A stretch of 64,000 nucleotides of DNA from Bradyrhizobium sp. 195 (GCF_023101665.1 NZ_CP082161.1:5580001-5644000), one strand, 5' to 3'. Positions 15,163 through 23,564 are shown, counted from the first letter of the stretch. Notes: generated from the letters alone by a model not told the origin. Translations and numbers: made by a program.

Positions 15163-16326
15163 TCAATCCAGCGTGCGGCGGAAGCGCGTCACGGCGATGG
15201 TCATGGCGAGCAGCATCAGGGCTGCCAGCGCCAGCGTGTCGAAACGAAGGTTCTGCATGGTCGCTCCCTTGAGCATGATGGCGCGGACGATGCGCAGATA
15301 GTGCGTCAGTGGCAGGGCTTCGCCAAGATATTGGGCCCAGGCCGGCATGCCCGCGAACGGGAACATGAAGCCGGACAGGAGGATGCTCGGCAGAAAGAAC
15401 ATCATCGACATCTGCATGGCCTGGAGCTGGTTCTGCACCACCGTCGAGATGGTGTAGCCGATCGCCAGATTGGTGGTGATGAACAGCGTCGACAGCAGCG
15501 CCAGCAGGAACAGATTGCCGAGCACGGGCACGCCGAACAGGCCGACACCGATGCCGATGATGAGGAAGGCCTGCAGGAAGCCGACCAGCACGTAAGGCAC
15601 GATCTTGCCGAACATCACCTCCACCGGCTTGATCGGCATCGACAGCAGACTTTCCATGGTGCCGCGCTCGACCTCGCGCGTGACCGACAGCGCGGTGAAG
15701 ATCAGCATCGTCATGGTGAGGATGGTACCGACAAGCCCCGGCACGATGTTGAGGCTGGAGGCCGCGGCCGGATTATAGCGGGCATGCGCGCGGATCTCGA
15801 ACGGCATATCCGGGGGATCGCCGATGTAGAGATCGTGCTTGAGCGCGGTCTGCACGACCATGCCGAGGGAGCCGATCGCCGCGCTCGCCGCCACCGGATC
15901 GGTCGCATCGGCCGCCACCAGCAGCGCCGGCCTGTCGCCGCGCCGCACGGCGCGCTCGAAGCCGCGCGGGATCTCGACGCCGAACAGCACCTTGCCGGAT
16001 TTCAGGAGATTGTCGAAATCGTCGACGTCGTGCACTTCATAGAGGAAGCGGAAATAGGCCGTATTCTCGAGAGCCTTCAGGACCGAACGGGCAAGATCAG
16101 AGTCCTCCTGGAGCAACACCGCGCTCGGCAGATGGTGCGGCGTGGTGTTGATGGCATAGCCGAACAGCATGAGCTGCATCACCGGCAGCATCACGATCAT
16201 CGCGAAGGACACGCGATCTCGCTTGAGCTGGATGAACTCCTTGACCAGCATCGCATAAGAGCGCCGCAGGAAGCCGAAGCGTTCCCGGATTTCGTGGCGT
16301 GGTGCGGGATGATCCACAGCACTCAT
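15163..16326 (-). CDS. ABC-2 type transporter permease (YbhS/YhhJ-like)
   Basis: The protein is 387 aa from ATG 16326, which overlaps the stop of the ATPase gene by 4 bases (ATGA). It has one N-terminal membrane helix (FAMIVMLPVMQLMLFGYAIN), a periplasmic domain of about 130 residues, then five C-terminal helices beginning at VPGLVGTILTMTMLIF. The motif VTREVERGTMESLLSMPIKP before the core helices is characteristic of ABC-2 permeases. It forms the membrane channel with the ATPase encoded just upstream. E. coli ybhGFSR has two permeases, whereas here only one is present, so a homodimer is likely. Confidence 0.9.
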   Translation of the reverse strand: MSAVDHPAPRHEIRERFGFLRRSYAMLVKEFIQLKRDRVSFAMIVMLPVMQLMLFGYAINTTPHHLPSAVLLQEDSDLARSVLKALENTAYFRFLYEVHDVDDFDNLLKSGKVLFGVEIPRGFERAVRRGDRPALLVAADATDPVAASAAIGSLGMVVQTALKHDLYIGDPPDMPFEIRAHARYNPAAASSLNIVPGLVGTILTMTMLIFTALSVTREVERGTMESLLSMPIKPVEVMFGKIVPYVLVGFLQAFLIIGIGVGLFGVPVLGNLFLLALLSTLFITTNLAIGYTISTVVQNQLQAMQMSMMFFLPSILLSGFMFPFAGMPAWAQYLGEALPLTHYLRIVRAIMLKGATMQNLRFDTLALAALMLLAMTIAVTRFRRTLD

Positions 16327-17255
16327 TGGAAATTGTCCTTGGAGCGACCCATCAGCTCGATGAACACGTCTTCGAGCGAGGGTTGCGACTTCTGCCAATG
16401 CAGACCGCTCTTGTCGCGCCAAGGCGCGATGCTGGCTTCGAGCGCCGTGACGTCGCGGCCGGACACGTGCAGCGAGGTGCCGAACGGCGCCACCATGTCG
16501 ATCCCGGACTTGCCGGTAAGCTCGGCCGCGAGCTCGTTCAGATCCTCGCCCGTCACAGTGTAGGTCGTGAGCGCAGATTTGGCGATCACCTGCTCCACCG
16601 TGCCGTGCGTCAGCAGATGGCCGTAGGCGATGTAGGCGATCTCGTGACAGCGCTCGGCTTCGTCCATGTAATGAGTCGAGACCAGCACGGTAAGGCCCTC
16701 GGCGGCGAGCGCGTGGATCTCGTTCCAGAAGTCGCGCCGCGCCTTGGGATCGACGCCGGCGGTGGGCTCGTCGAGCAGCAGGAGTTGCGGATTGGGCAGC
16801 GTGCAGGCCCCGAGCGCCAGTCGCTGCTTCCAGCCGCCGGAGAGTTCGCCCGCAAGCTGCTCCTCGCGCCCGGAGAGCCCGAGCCGCTTGATCATGCCGC
16901 GCGCGGCACCTCGCGCATCGGCCAGGCCATAGAGCCGCGCCACGAATTCGAGGTTCTCGCGCACGGAGAGATCCTGGTACAGGCTGAAGCGCTGGGTCAT
17001 ATAACCGACCTGGCGCTTGATCTTTTCGGCATCGCGCCGGATGTCGTAGCCGAGGCAGGTGCCCTCGCCGCTGTCCGGCGTGAGCAGCCCGCAGAGGATG
17101 CGGATGGTCGTGGTCTTGCCCGAGCCGTTGGGCCCGAGGAAGCCGTAAATCGAACCGCGCTTCACCTGCATCGAGAGATCGTGCACGACCTCGCGGCCCC
17201 CGAACGACTTGGTCAGGCCCTTGACGTCGATCGCGATGCCGTTGCCGCCGTTCAT
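16323..17255 (-). CDS. ABC transporter ATP-binding protein (YbhF-like)
   Basis: The protein is 310 aa with Walker A GPNGSGKTT (about residues 41-49), Q-loop MTQRFSLYQDLSV, signature LSGGWKQR, Walker B LLLLDEPTAGVDP and H-loop STHYMDEAE. The C-terminal extension (about 220-310) resembles the regulatory domain of drug-export ATPases. It powers export through the downstream permease. Start and stop codons overlap both neighbours by 4 bases, indicating translational coupling. Confidence 0.92.
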   Translation of the reverse strand: MNGGNGIAIDVKGLTKSFGGREVVHDLSMQVKRGSIYGFLGPNGSGKTTTIRILCGLLTPDSGEGTCLGYDIRRDAEKIKRQVGYMTQRFSLYQDLSVRENLEFVARLYGLADARGAARGMIKRLGLSGREEQLAGELSGGWKQRLALGACTLPNPQLLLLDEPTAGVDPKARRDFWNEIHALAAEGLTVLVSTHYMDEAERCHEIAYIAYGHLLTHGTVEQVIAKSALTTYTVTGEDLNELAAELTGKSGIDMVAPFGTSLHVSGRDVTALEASIAPWRDKSGLHWQKSQPSLEDVFIELMGRSKDNFQ

Positions 17256-18040
17256 CGCTTGTCCGCCACCGGGGTTTTGGGATTGAGATAGACGTCGATC
17301 GGCTGTCCGACCCGCAGCGCGTCGGGCCGCGATGGCCGCGCCTGGACCAAATAGACCAGCTTGTTGCGCTCATCGAGGCTGTAGATGACGGGCGGGGTGT
17401 ATTCGGCCGAGGTCGCAATGAAATAGATCTTTGCGGTGAGGTCGGCCGCGCAATTGTCGCAAGAGATGCGCACCGTATCGCCGATCGCGAGCTTCGGCAG
17501 CGCGGTCTCCGGCACGAAGAAGCGCAGCTTCATGTTGCCGGGCGGCATGATCGACAGCACCGGCCGTTGCGCCGCCACCATCTCGCCCTCGCGGAAGTAG
17601 ATCTGCTGGATGGTGCCGGCAACAGGTGCAAACCCCTTGCGCCGCGCCATCCGCGTCTCTGAGGTCGCCACCCGCGCCTCCGCGACGCGCAGGGATGACA
17701 CCGCGGAATCGAGATTGGCTTGCGTGCCCGAGCCGGTCTTGTTCAGCGAGGCCGCCCGATCATAGGTCTGCTGTGCGTTGGCGAGCGTCGCCTTGTTCTG
17801 GTTGAGGTCTGCAAGCTGGAGATCGTCGTCGACGGAATAAAGGTGATCGCCGACCTTGACCTCGTCGCCCTCGCGGACATTGAGCTTCGTCACCCGGCCG
17901 GCTTCGTCCGGGCTGACGAAGATCATGTCGGCCTCGACCCAGCCCTGGAAGCCCGGATCGCGCTTCTCCTTGCAGCCGGCAAGCCCGGTTGCGAGCGCAA
18001 CGACCAATGCCAATCTGAAAATTGCTTGCGACGACGTCAT
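17252..18040 (-). CDS. HlyD-family membrane fusion lipoprotein (YbhG-like)
   Basis: The protein is 262 aa. The N-terminus has a lipobox (ATGLAGC, Cys23), so it is probably lipid-anchored in the periplasm. Biotinyl-lipoyl-like halves (VEADMIFVSPDEAGRVTKL with REGDEVKVGD, and APVAGTIQQIYFREGEMV) flank a helical hairpin (about 75-130) containing ANAQQTYDRAASL. A beta-barrel region follows. It should link the inner-membrane ABC exporter to an outer-membrane channel encoded elsewhere. It lies between the TetR regulator and the ATPase with 4-base overlaps at both ends. Confidence 0.9.
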   Translation of the reverse strand: MTSSQAIFRLALVVALATGLAGCKEKRDPGFQGWVEADMIFVSPDEAGRVTKLNVREGDEVKVGDHLYSVDDDLQLADLNQNKATLANAQQTYDRAASLNKTGSGTQANLDSAVSSLRVAEARVATSETRMARRKGFAPVAGTIQQIYFREGEMVAAQRPVLSIMPPGNMKLRFFVPETALPKLAIGDTVRISCDNCAADLTAKIYFIATSAEYTPPVIYSLDERNKLVYLVQARPSRPDALRVGQPIDVYLNPKTPVADKR

Positions 18041-18723
18041 GTCGTCCTCCGTTCGCCAAAAATCAAATCGAGATGGACGCGCAGCATCTCCTGCGCGTCG
18101 AGCGGCGCATGCCGCGCAAACAGGCTCTGCCAGATCACCGCGATCATCGCGGGAGCGACCAGGATCTGCGGATAGCGCGCGAGGTCCTTTTGGCGGATCT
18201 CGCCGCGGGCGATGCCGAGTTCGATCAGCCCGCGCATGGCGGCGATACCGCGCGAGACGACCTCGCGGTAGTAGAAGTCGGCGACGGCTGGAAAGCGCGG
18301 CCCCTCCGCCACGATCAGGCGAACCAGATCGCCGCGCCTGGTGCCGATGACCTCTTTCAGGAAGTTGCTGGCAAAGGCCTCGATGAGGTCGCGCACCGAG
18401 CCCGTCGGCGGCGGCAGCGCGGTCAGCCGCGCCACAACCGGCACGATCACGATGCGCACCAGCTCCTCGAACATCGATTCCTTGTCCTTGAAGTGCAGGT
18501 AAATCGTGCCCTTGGCGACACCGGCACGTTTGGCGATGTCGTCGAGGCGCGTTGCGGCAAAACCGCGGGCGATGAACTCCTCCATCGCCGCCTCCACGAT
18601 CGCCGCCCGCCGCTCCTGTGCGCGGGTAGCGCGGTTCGACACAGGCACCTCTCTGGGGGCTGCGGAGGCGTGGCTCCCGCCTTCTGCAGGCGGCTTGGCT
18701 AGTTTGGTCGATTTCCTTACCAT
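18037..18723 (-). CDS. TetR/AcrR-family repressor of the adjacent ABC exporter (CecR-like)
   Basis: The helix-turn-helix is DDIAKRAGVAKGTIYLHFKDK, after ERRAAIVEAAMEEFIARGF, with a variable ligand-binding C-terminal half. As given from ATG 18723 it has 228 aa, with an unusually long Lys/Ala/Pro-rich tail before the HTH. A GTG at 18642 (VSNRATRAQERR), with GAGG 5 bases upstream, would give a more usual TetR N-terminus and may be the real start. It is the first gene of the TetR-HlyD-ATPase-permease operon, arranged like E. coli cecR-ybhGFSR, so autorepression and drug or metabolite induction are expected. Confidence 0.88.
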   Translation of the reverse strand: MVRKSTKLAKPPAEGGSHASAAPREVPVSNRATRAQERRAAIVEAAMEEFIARGFAATRLDDIAKRAGVAKGTIYLHFKDKESMFEELVRIVIVPVVARLTALPPPTGSVRDLIEAFASNFLKEVIGTRRGDLVRLIVAEGPRFPAVADFYYREVVSRGIAAMRGLIELGIARGEIRQKDLARYPQILVAPAMIAVIWQSLFARHAPLDAQEMLRVHLDLIFGERRTT

Positions 18724-18732
18724 CTCGATACT

Positions 18733-18752
18733 ATGACTGACCAGTCAGTCAT
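18733..18752 (-). promoter_or_regulatory. TetR operator inside the efflux-operon promoter
   Basis: ATGACTGAC-CA-GTCAGTCAT is a perfect 9-bp inverted repeat with a 2-bp centre. On the minus strand it fills the 17-bp spacer between TTGACG (-35-like) and CATAGT (-10-like). A repressor bound here would block RNA polymerase directly. The nearest regulator is the TetR protein whose gene begins 9 bases away. Confidence 0.75.
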
Positions 18753-18791
18753 CGTCAAGCCAACCACACTGACGTAGACGGCCATCAAATA

Positions 18792-18827
18792 ATTAGTGTT
18801 GACTAATGTATTAGTACTTGCTAATCA
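18792..18827 (+). promoter_or_regulatory. Promoter and ArsR half-site array of the ArsR operon
   Basis: TTGACT (18799-18804) and TAATCA (18822-18827) are 17 bp apart, a good sigma-70 pair. Alternating half-sites ATTAGT (18792), ACTAAT (18802), ATTAGT (18810) and CTAAT (18821) overlap it and form nested inverted repeats. The likely transcription start coincides with the ATG at 18834. Confidence 0.65.
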
Positions 18828-18833
18828 AATAAC

Positions 18834-19169
18834 ATGATCGACGCCGCCCCAAATCTCATCACCGCCGTAATGCGCGCCCTCGCCGACCCGACCCGGCGCG
18901 CCGTGTTCGAGCGCGTCTTCGAGAGCAAGGAGATCAGCGTCGCCGAGCTTACCCGCGGTAGCGGCGTGACTCAGGGCGCGATCTCGCAGCACCTGAAATC
19001 CCTGAAGCAGGCGGGCCTCGTCGCCGAGCGTGCCGAGGGCCGCAACGTCTATTACCGCGCCGCGCCGAAAGGGCTCGAGCCCCTGGTCACCTGGATGGAC
19101 CATTACGGCGTGTTCTGGCGCGAGCGTTTCCAGAACCTGCGTGACCTCTTGAAGGAGATCGATCCGTGA
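18834..19169 (+). CDS. ArsR-family winged-helix regulator
   Basis: The protein is 111 aa with ALADPTRRAVFERVFE and the recognition region VAELTRGSGVTQGAISQHLKSLKQAGLV followed by the wing AEGRNVYYR. It has no CxC metal motif, so it belongs to the non-metal ArsR group commonly paired with AHSA1/SRPBCC proteins. No ribosome site precedes the ATG, and the promoter -10 lies 6 bases upstream, so the mRNA may be leaderless. Its stop overlaps the GTG start of the SRPBCC gene. Autorepression through the upstream half-sites is likely. Confidence 0.9.
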   Translation: MIDAAPNLITAVMRALADPTRRAVFERVFESKEISVAELTRGSGVTQGAISQHLKSLKQAGLVAERAEGRNVYYRAAPKGLEPLVTWMDHYGVFWRERFQNLRDLLKEIDP

Positions 19170-19630
19170 GTGCAGTTGCTTCCAAAGTCCAAACTCAAGA
19201 CATCGTCCTCGACGATGTCTTCCCTCACGCCGTCGCGACGATCTGGAAGGCGCTGACCAACGCCCAACTCATTGCGCGCTGGCTGATGCCGCCGACCGGC
19301 TTCGAAGCGGTCGAAGGCAACACCTTTATGTTCAAGACCAATCCCGCCGGCGCGTGGGACGGCACGATCCATTGCCGCGTTCTGGAGGTCGTTCCGAACC
19401 AGCGCTTCGCCTACGCCTGGAAGGGGGGCGACGAGAGCAATACCGGTTACGGTTCAGCGCTCGACACCGTCGTCACCTGGTCGCTCACGCCGGTCGAAGC
19501 AGGAACACGCGTACGCGTGGTGCATTCGGGCTTCGTGACGCCGAAGAACGACACCGCTTATCGCAACATGAGCGACGGTTGGGTCAAGGTGCTGCAGCGG
19601 CTCGATACCATCTCCGGCGAAGACAAATAA
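19166..19630 (+). CDS. AHSA1/SRPBCC-domain protein
   Basis: The protein is 154 aa starting at a GTG that overlaps the ArsR stop (GTGA), so it is translationally coupled. The START-like AHSA1 fold is recognised from VFPHAVATIWKALTNAQLIARW, a mid segment MFKTNPAGAWDGTIHCRVLEV and the terminal helix MSDGWVKVLQRLDTIS. Such proteins bind hydrophobic ligands in a deep pocket. The ArsR-AHSA1 pairing is widespread, but the ligand is unknown. Confidence 0.88.
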   Translation: MSAVASKVQTQDIVLDDVFPHAVATIWKALTNAQLIARWLMPPTGFEAVEGNTFMFKTNPAGAWDGTIHCRVLEVVPNQRFAYAWKGGDESNTGYGSALDTVVTWSLTPVEAGTRVRVVHSGFVTPKNDTAYRNMSDGWVKVLQRLDTISGEDK

Positions 19631-19642
19631 GGAAGCATTGTG

Positions 19643-20056
19643 ATGGACAAGCCCTATACCGGCGGCTGTGCCTGCGGCGCGATCCGCTATTCGATTGTCG
19701 GCGAGCCCCTGTTCAGCAATCACTGCCAGTGCCGGGACTGCCAACGCGAAAGCGGCAGCGCGCATGGTTCGTACGCGACGTTCGCGCGGGCCGGCGTCAG
19801 GCTAACCGGCGAGGCGAAGCATTGGGACATGGTCGCCGACAGCGGCAACGTGAAGACGCGCGGCTTCTGCACGCAGTGCGGCGTGCCTGTGTACCTGACC
19901 TTCGCAGCGCAGCCCGACGTCTTCACCATCCGCGCGGCCAGCCTCGACCAGCCCGCCCGCTACAAGCCGCAGGCCGTCACCTTCGCAGCGCGCGGTCATG
20001 ACTGGGATCAGATCGACCCCAGCCTGACGAAGTTCGAAGGCATGCCGGCGGGATAG
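19643..20056 (+). CDS. GFA-family (glutathione-dependent formaldehyde-activating-like) zinc protein
   Basis: The protein is 137 aa from ATG 19643, with AAGGA about 9 bases upstream. The zinc-binding cysteines follow the family pattern: GGCACGAIRY, HCQCRDCQRESG and FCTQCGVPVY. The fold belongs to the Mss4-like group. Family members include S-(hydroxymethyl)glutathione synthase (Gfa), but most GFA proteins have no proven reaction. It is the third gene of the ArsR operon, 12 bases after the AHSA1 gene. Confidence 0.9.
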   Translation: MDKPYTGGCACGAIRYSIVGEPLFSNHCQCRDCQRESGSAHGSYATFARAGVRLTGEAKHWDMVADSGNVKTRGFCTQCGVPVYLTFAAQPDVFTIRAASLDQPARYKPQAVTFAARGHDWDQIDPSLTKFEGMPAG

Positions 20057-20065
20057 CCACGCACT

Positions 20066-20152
20066 CCGTCTGCGAGGAGCACTTGCGACGAAGCAATCCA
20101 GAAACCCTCCACGGAAAGATTCTGGATTGCTTCGCTGCGCTCGCAATGACGA
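20066..20152. repeat. Palindromic intergenic repeat (REP-like, GCAATCCAGA family)
   Basis: A 15-bp perfect inverted repeat (CGAAGCAATCCAGAA at 20089, complement at 20120-20134) sits within a larger imperfect hairpin beginning near TCTGCGAGGA and ending CTCGCAATGAC. The same family recurs at 30465-30547. Confidence 0.85.
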
Positions 20153-20176
20153 CGTGGAAGCTGTCGAGCATCCTCA

Positions 20177-20587
20177 CTAGCTGTAGAATTTGAGGCCGTC
20201 GATAACCTTGTCGATCACCTTGCGCTCGGCGCGCATGGCGATGCCGACGAGATTGAAGTCCGTGCGCGTTACTGCCCTCACCGCCTCGCGATTGGCGGCG
20301 TCGTGCGTGGTGCTGAACATGTCCTCGGTATAGACCGCCGGCTTGACGTTGCGCGCGAGCGCACGGTCCAGCGCGCGCGACAACGCCGGACCGTCGGCGC
20401 CATAGATCAGGATCGGCTGGCCGATCAGCGCATGATATTTCGTGCCCGAGGCGTCTTCATAGGCTTCGCCGATGCATTCGGGAAAAGCCGCGGCGATGCC
20501 GCTGGTGAGAAAGGACGCGACGTTGAGCTTCTGCCAGGCCTGAAGATCGGTGCGGATCACGACTGCGATCTTGGTGTCGAACTGCAT
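20177..20587 (-). CDS. DUF2000 domain-containing protein
   Basis: The protein is 136 aa. The DUF2000 pattern is seen in KIAVVIRTDLQAWQKLNVASFL at the start, a central YHALIGQPILIYGADG, and VKPAVYTEDMFSTTHDAANR near the end. The family is small, soluble and of unknown function, with a peptidyl-tRNA-hydrolase-like fold reported for relatives. It is a single gene between two repeat/intergenic spacers. Confidence 0.85.
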   Translation of the reverse strand: MQFDTKIAVVIRTDLQAWQKLNVASFLTSGIAAAFPECIGEAYEDASGTKYHALIGQPILIYGADGPALSRALDRALARNVKPAVYTEDMFSTTHDAANREAVRAVTRTDFNLVGIAMRAERKVIDKVIDGLKFYS

Positions 20588-20652
20588 GCAATTCCTCGAC
20601 TGTCATTCCTGACGAGATGCTACGCATCGGTGCGGACTGACAGCAAGAGGAA

Positions 20653-21042
20653 TTAGCCTTTCGCGTCGCAGGCCCAGGCGCGGATCACGCATTCCTTGCC
20701 GCCGTATTTGTAGCACTCGCGCGTGGCGGCATTGAGGGAAGCCGAGATCTTCGGCTTGACGGCGTAGCCATAGGCGCCGCAAGGATTGGCGAGATCGACC
20801 GACATCGCAGCGCAGGCGCGCTTCATCGTCACCGTGGTGCAATCGCCCTTGCATTGCTTCTGCGCAGCGGCACGCGCCTCGTGCTCGCCGCCGTAATCAA
20901 AAGCCTGGCCATAGGCGCCGCACTTGCCGACCGCGATGGCGCCAGCGGCGTGGGCGTCGGTGATGTAGCGGGCGCCGGAAACACAAACCGACAACGCAAA
21001 GAAAAACATCGCGCAACGGCGCGCGACGACGTTCGAAGCCAT
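20653..21042 (-). CDS. DUF4189-type exported Cys-rich protein
   Basis: The protein is 129 aa from ATG 21042, with GGAGGGGA just upstream; the longer open frame is not needed. A signal peptide runs to about DAHAAGAIAV. The mature domain shows the DUF4189 pattern of repeated GxCGAYGxAxxY segments (KCGAYGQAFDY and NPCGAYGYAV) with CKGDC, RACAA and KECVIRAWAC; the even number of cysteines suggests disulphides in the periplasm. Function unknown. Confidence 0.78.
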   Translation of the reverse strand: MASNVVARRCAMFFFALSVCVSGARYITDAHAAGAIAVGKCGAYGQAFDYGGEHEARAAAQKQCKGDCTTVTMKRACAAMSVDLANPCGAYGYAVKPKISASLNAATRECYKYGGKECVIRAWACDAKG

Positions 21043-21146
21043 GGAAAATCCCCTCCCCCCAAGGCAGGTGGAGGCGACTGTAAGCGCCGGTCGTTTCCAG
21101 ATGGTGAACGGGTGGTTGAAATCGGAAGCCAGGAGCGACCATAGGC

Positions 21147-21240
21147 GCCGTAGGGTGGGCAAAGCGAAGCGTGCCCACGAATTGTAGATTGCAACGGAGA
21201 GATGGTGGGCACGGCTATGCGCCTTTGCCCACCCTACGGC
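21147..21240. repeat. Long inverted repeat upstream of a DUF4189 gene
   Basis: Arms GCCGTAGGGTGGGCAAAG (21147-21164) and its complement (21223-21240) are perfect over 18 bp, with an inner CGTGCCCAC / GTGGGCACG pair. It lies between the DUF4189 gene and the 3' end of the mo-cofactor gene. It is a fourth family of palindromic repeat in this window. Confidence 0.8.
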
Positions 21241-21259
21241 ACCGTCATTTGCGGCGCCT

Positions 21260-22864
21260 TCATCCCCGTCTTGCCGCTTCCAGCGCCTGCGGCGTGTCGA
21301 TGTCGAGGAAGGCGCTCTCGCCGTCGACCGGCACTTCGGCGACCGCCTCGGTGTGCTTGGCGATCAAATGGCGCGCGCCGATATCACCGTCGAGCGTCAT
21401 CAATTCCCTGAAGAAGCGGCGCGACCACAGCACGGGATTGCCGCGGCGGCCTTCGCTGACGGGCACGACGATGAGGTTGCCGCGATCCGGCGCAAAGCCG
21501 TCGATGAGGCGGTCGATCAGGCCGGCATCGATCAGCGGCATGTCGCCAAGGCACACTACGGCGCCGTCGCAAGCCTCTGGCACGGCGGCGATGCCGGCCT
21601 TGACCGAGCTTGCGATGCCGCCGGCAAAATCGGGATTGCGGACGAACTTCACCTTCAGGCCTTGCAGGGCCTGCTCGACCAACTCGGCCTGATGGCCGGT
21701 GACGACGATCACCTCGGACGCCCTCGAAGCCAGCGCCTGCTCGGCGGCGAGGCGCACCAGCTTCTTGCCATCGAGTTCTGCGAGCAGCTTGTTCGGCCCA
21801 TTCATCCGGGTCGAGCGTCCCGCCGCCAGCACGATGGCGGCGACTTGGCTGTTACCCTCGGTCTCGGGCTTGGCGCGCGGCTGCGGCCGCGTGACGATCT
21901 CCATCAGGAGGCCGCCGACGCCCATGCCCATCAGTTCGGAACGCGTCACCTTGATGCCGGCAAGCAGCCGCATCAAGACCCAGTCAAAGCCGTTCTCGAC
22001 CGGCGAGCGCGCACAGCCCGGCGCGCCCAGCAGCGGCACATTGCCGGCGCGGGCAATCAGCAGCAGATTGCCGGGATCAACCGGCATCCCGAAATGCTCG
22101 ATCTCGCCGCCGATGCCGGTGACGGCTGCCGGGATGACGTCGCGGCGATCGGCAATCGCAGACGCTCCGAACACGATGACAAGCTCGGCGCCGAGCGCGA
22201 GCAATTCCTTGATCGCCGCCGACAGCGCCTGTTCGTCGTGCTGGGCCCGACGTTCGGCAATGATGCTGGCGCCGGCCGGCGCGAGTCGCTCGGCCGTGAC
22301 CCGCAGCGTCTTGTCGATCACCTTGGAGGACAGGCCCGGCAACAGGGTTGAGACCACGCCGACGCGCTGGATAACGTAAGGCGCGATCTTCAGCACGTCT
22401 CTGCCGGCGGCTTTCACCGCGGCATCGCGTAAATTGCCTTCGACCCCAAACGGGATGATCTTGACGGTGCCGACCATCTCGCCCTCGACCACCGGCTTGT
22501 AGGCCGAGAGCGTCGCAAAGGTGATGGCCTCATCGATATTGTTGATGCGGTCGACCGCGGCGCGGTCGATCACCAGCACGCCCGGGCGCGCGGCGAACAG
22601 ATTGGCGCGGCCGGTGAAGGCGCGCTCGACATGGATGCCCTCGCCGCCGACGGCAAGCGCGATGCCGGCGGCCGCAACGTCCTCGGAGACGTCGCCCGCC
22701 TCCATACGCACCACGACGACGTCCTTGATGCCGGCACGCTCAAGAGCCTCGACCTCGGCGGGGCCGATCGTCGTGCCCTTCTTCAGCACCAGCGGTCCCT
22801 GGCGCAGGGTGTGGACGGTCACCCCACCGATCGCATCCCTGGGACTCGCCGGGCCAAATTTCAT
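21260..22864 (-). CDS. Molybdopterin-binding / MobA-like nucleotidyltransferase fusion (molybdenum cofactor protein)
   Basis: The protein is 534 aa. The N-terminal part (about 1-335) resembles MoaB/MoeA-type molybdopterin-binding domains, with ELVIVFGASAIADRRDVIP and PGNLLLIARAGNVPLLGAPGC. The C-terminal part (about 345-530) is a MobA/MocA-type NTP transferase with AAIVLAAGRSTRMNGPNKLL and AVVCLGDMPLID. Such fusions attach CMP or GMP to molybdopterin for xanthine-dehydrogenase-family enzymes. Its ATG overlaps the XdhC gene stop by 4 bases. It is the last gene of the cox-like operon, consistent with cofactor supply. Confidence 0.88.
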   Translation of the reverse strand: MKFGPASPRDAIGGVTVHTLRQGPLVLKKGTTIGPAEVEALERAGIKDVVVVRMEAGDVSEDVAAAGIALAVGGEGIHVERAFTGRANLFAARPGVLVIDRAAVDRINNIDEAITFATLSAYKPVVEGEMVGTVKIIPFGVEGNLRDAAVKAAGRDVLKIAPYVIQRVGVVSTLLPGLSSKVIDKTLRVTAERLAPAGASIIAERRAQHDEQALSAAIKELLALGAELVIVFGASAIADRRDVIPAAVTGIGGEIEHFGMPVDPGNLLLIARAGNVPLLGAPGCARSPVENGFDWVLMRLLAGIKVTRSELMGMGVGGLLMEIVTRPQPRAKPETEGNSQVAAIVLAAGRSTRMNGPNKLLAELDGKKLVRLAAEQALASRASEVIVVTGHQAELVEQALQGLKVKFVRNPDFAGGIASSVKAGIAAVPEACDGAVVCLGDMPLIDAGLIDRLIDGFAPDRGNLIVVPVSEGRRGNPVLWSRRFFRELMTLDGDIGARHLIAKHTEAVAEVPVDGESAFLDIDTPQALEAARRG

Positions 22865-23562
22865 GCCGCTTCTTCTTTTTCTTTGGGAGGCAGGCGGAGC
22901 ACCGCGGTGATCTCGGCCATGATCGCCACCGCGATCTCGGACGGAGAGACCGCGCCGATCGCAAGCCCGATGGGCGCGTGAATGCGCGCGATGTCGCTCT
23001 CCTTCGCGCCCTGCGCCCGCAGCCGGTCGCCGCGCTTGGCGTGCGTTTTCCGGGACCCGAGCGCGCCGATATAGAAGCAATTGCGCTCGAAGGCGTGCAG
23101 CAGCGCGGGGTCGTCGATCTTCGGATCGTGCGTCACCGCGACGAAAGCCGTGTAGGCATCGACATTGAGCGGCGGCAGCGCGGTATCCGGCCATTCGGCG
23201 ACCAGCGGAACGTCGGGAAAGCGCTCGGGGCTGGCGAACGCCGTGCGCGGATCAACCACGGTGACGTCGTAGCCAAGCGAGCGCGCCAGCGGCGCCAAGG
23301 CCTGGCTGATATGGACCGCGCCGACGATGACGAGCTTTGCGGTCGGGGCATAGACGTTGAGGAACAGCTTCTTGCCGCCAACTTCGACACTGGCGCTCTT
23401 GCCCATGCGAAGCTGCTTCTCAAGCTCGGCACGCAACGGGTCCTTGGAAAAAGCCGCAGCCTTCACGAGGCGCTGCTCGCCGCTCTCGGTGTCCGTCACC
23501 AGGATCGCCGGCCGGCGCGCGGCCCGCTCGGCATTGAGTTCGTGCAGGATCTCGAGCTTCAC
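22861..23562 (-). CDS. XdhC-family Mo-cofactor insertion protein (C-terminal Rossmann domain)
   Basis: The protein is 233 aa with the XdhC C-terminal domain: LVIVGAVHISQALAPLAR, the loop VDPRTAFASPERFP, then VAVTHDPKIDDPAL and FYIGALGSRKTHAKR with IHAPIGLAIGAVSPSEIAVA. XdhC binds the molybdenum cofactor, promotes its sulphuration and delivers it to the large subunit. Its usual N-terminal CoxI domain is here a separate gene 2 bases upstream. It overlaps the downstream cofactor gene by 4 bases. Confidence 0.9.
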   Translation of the reverse strand: MKLEILHELNAERAARRPAILVTDTESGEQRLVKAAAFSKDPLRAELEKQLRMGKSASVEVGGKKLFLNVYAPTAKLVIVGAVHISQALAPLARSLGYDVTVVDPRTAFASPERFPDVPLVAEWPDTALPPLNVDAYTAFVAVTHDPKIDDPALLHAFERNCFYIGALGSRKTHAKRGDRLRAQGAKESDIARIHAPIGLAIGAVSPSEIAVAIMAEITAVLRLPPKEKEEAA

Positions 23563-23564
23563 GG

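Noticed and set aside
16327..17418. Upstream extension of the permease frame through the ATPase gene
   Set aside because: It is the off-frame shadow of the ATPase; the permease starts at ATG 16326 overlapping the ATPase stop.
22865..23194. Extension of the Mo-cofactor gene through XdhC
   Set aside because: Shadow of the XdhC frame; the real ATG 22864 overlaps the XdhC stop by 4 bases.
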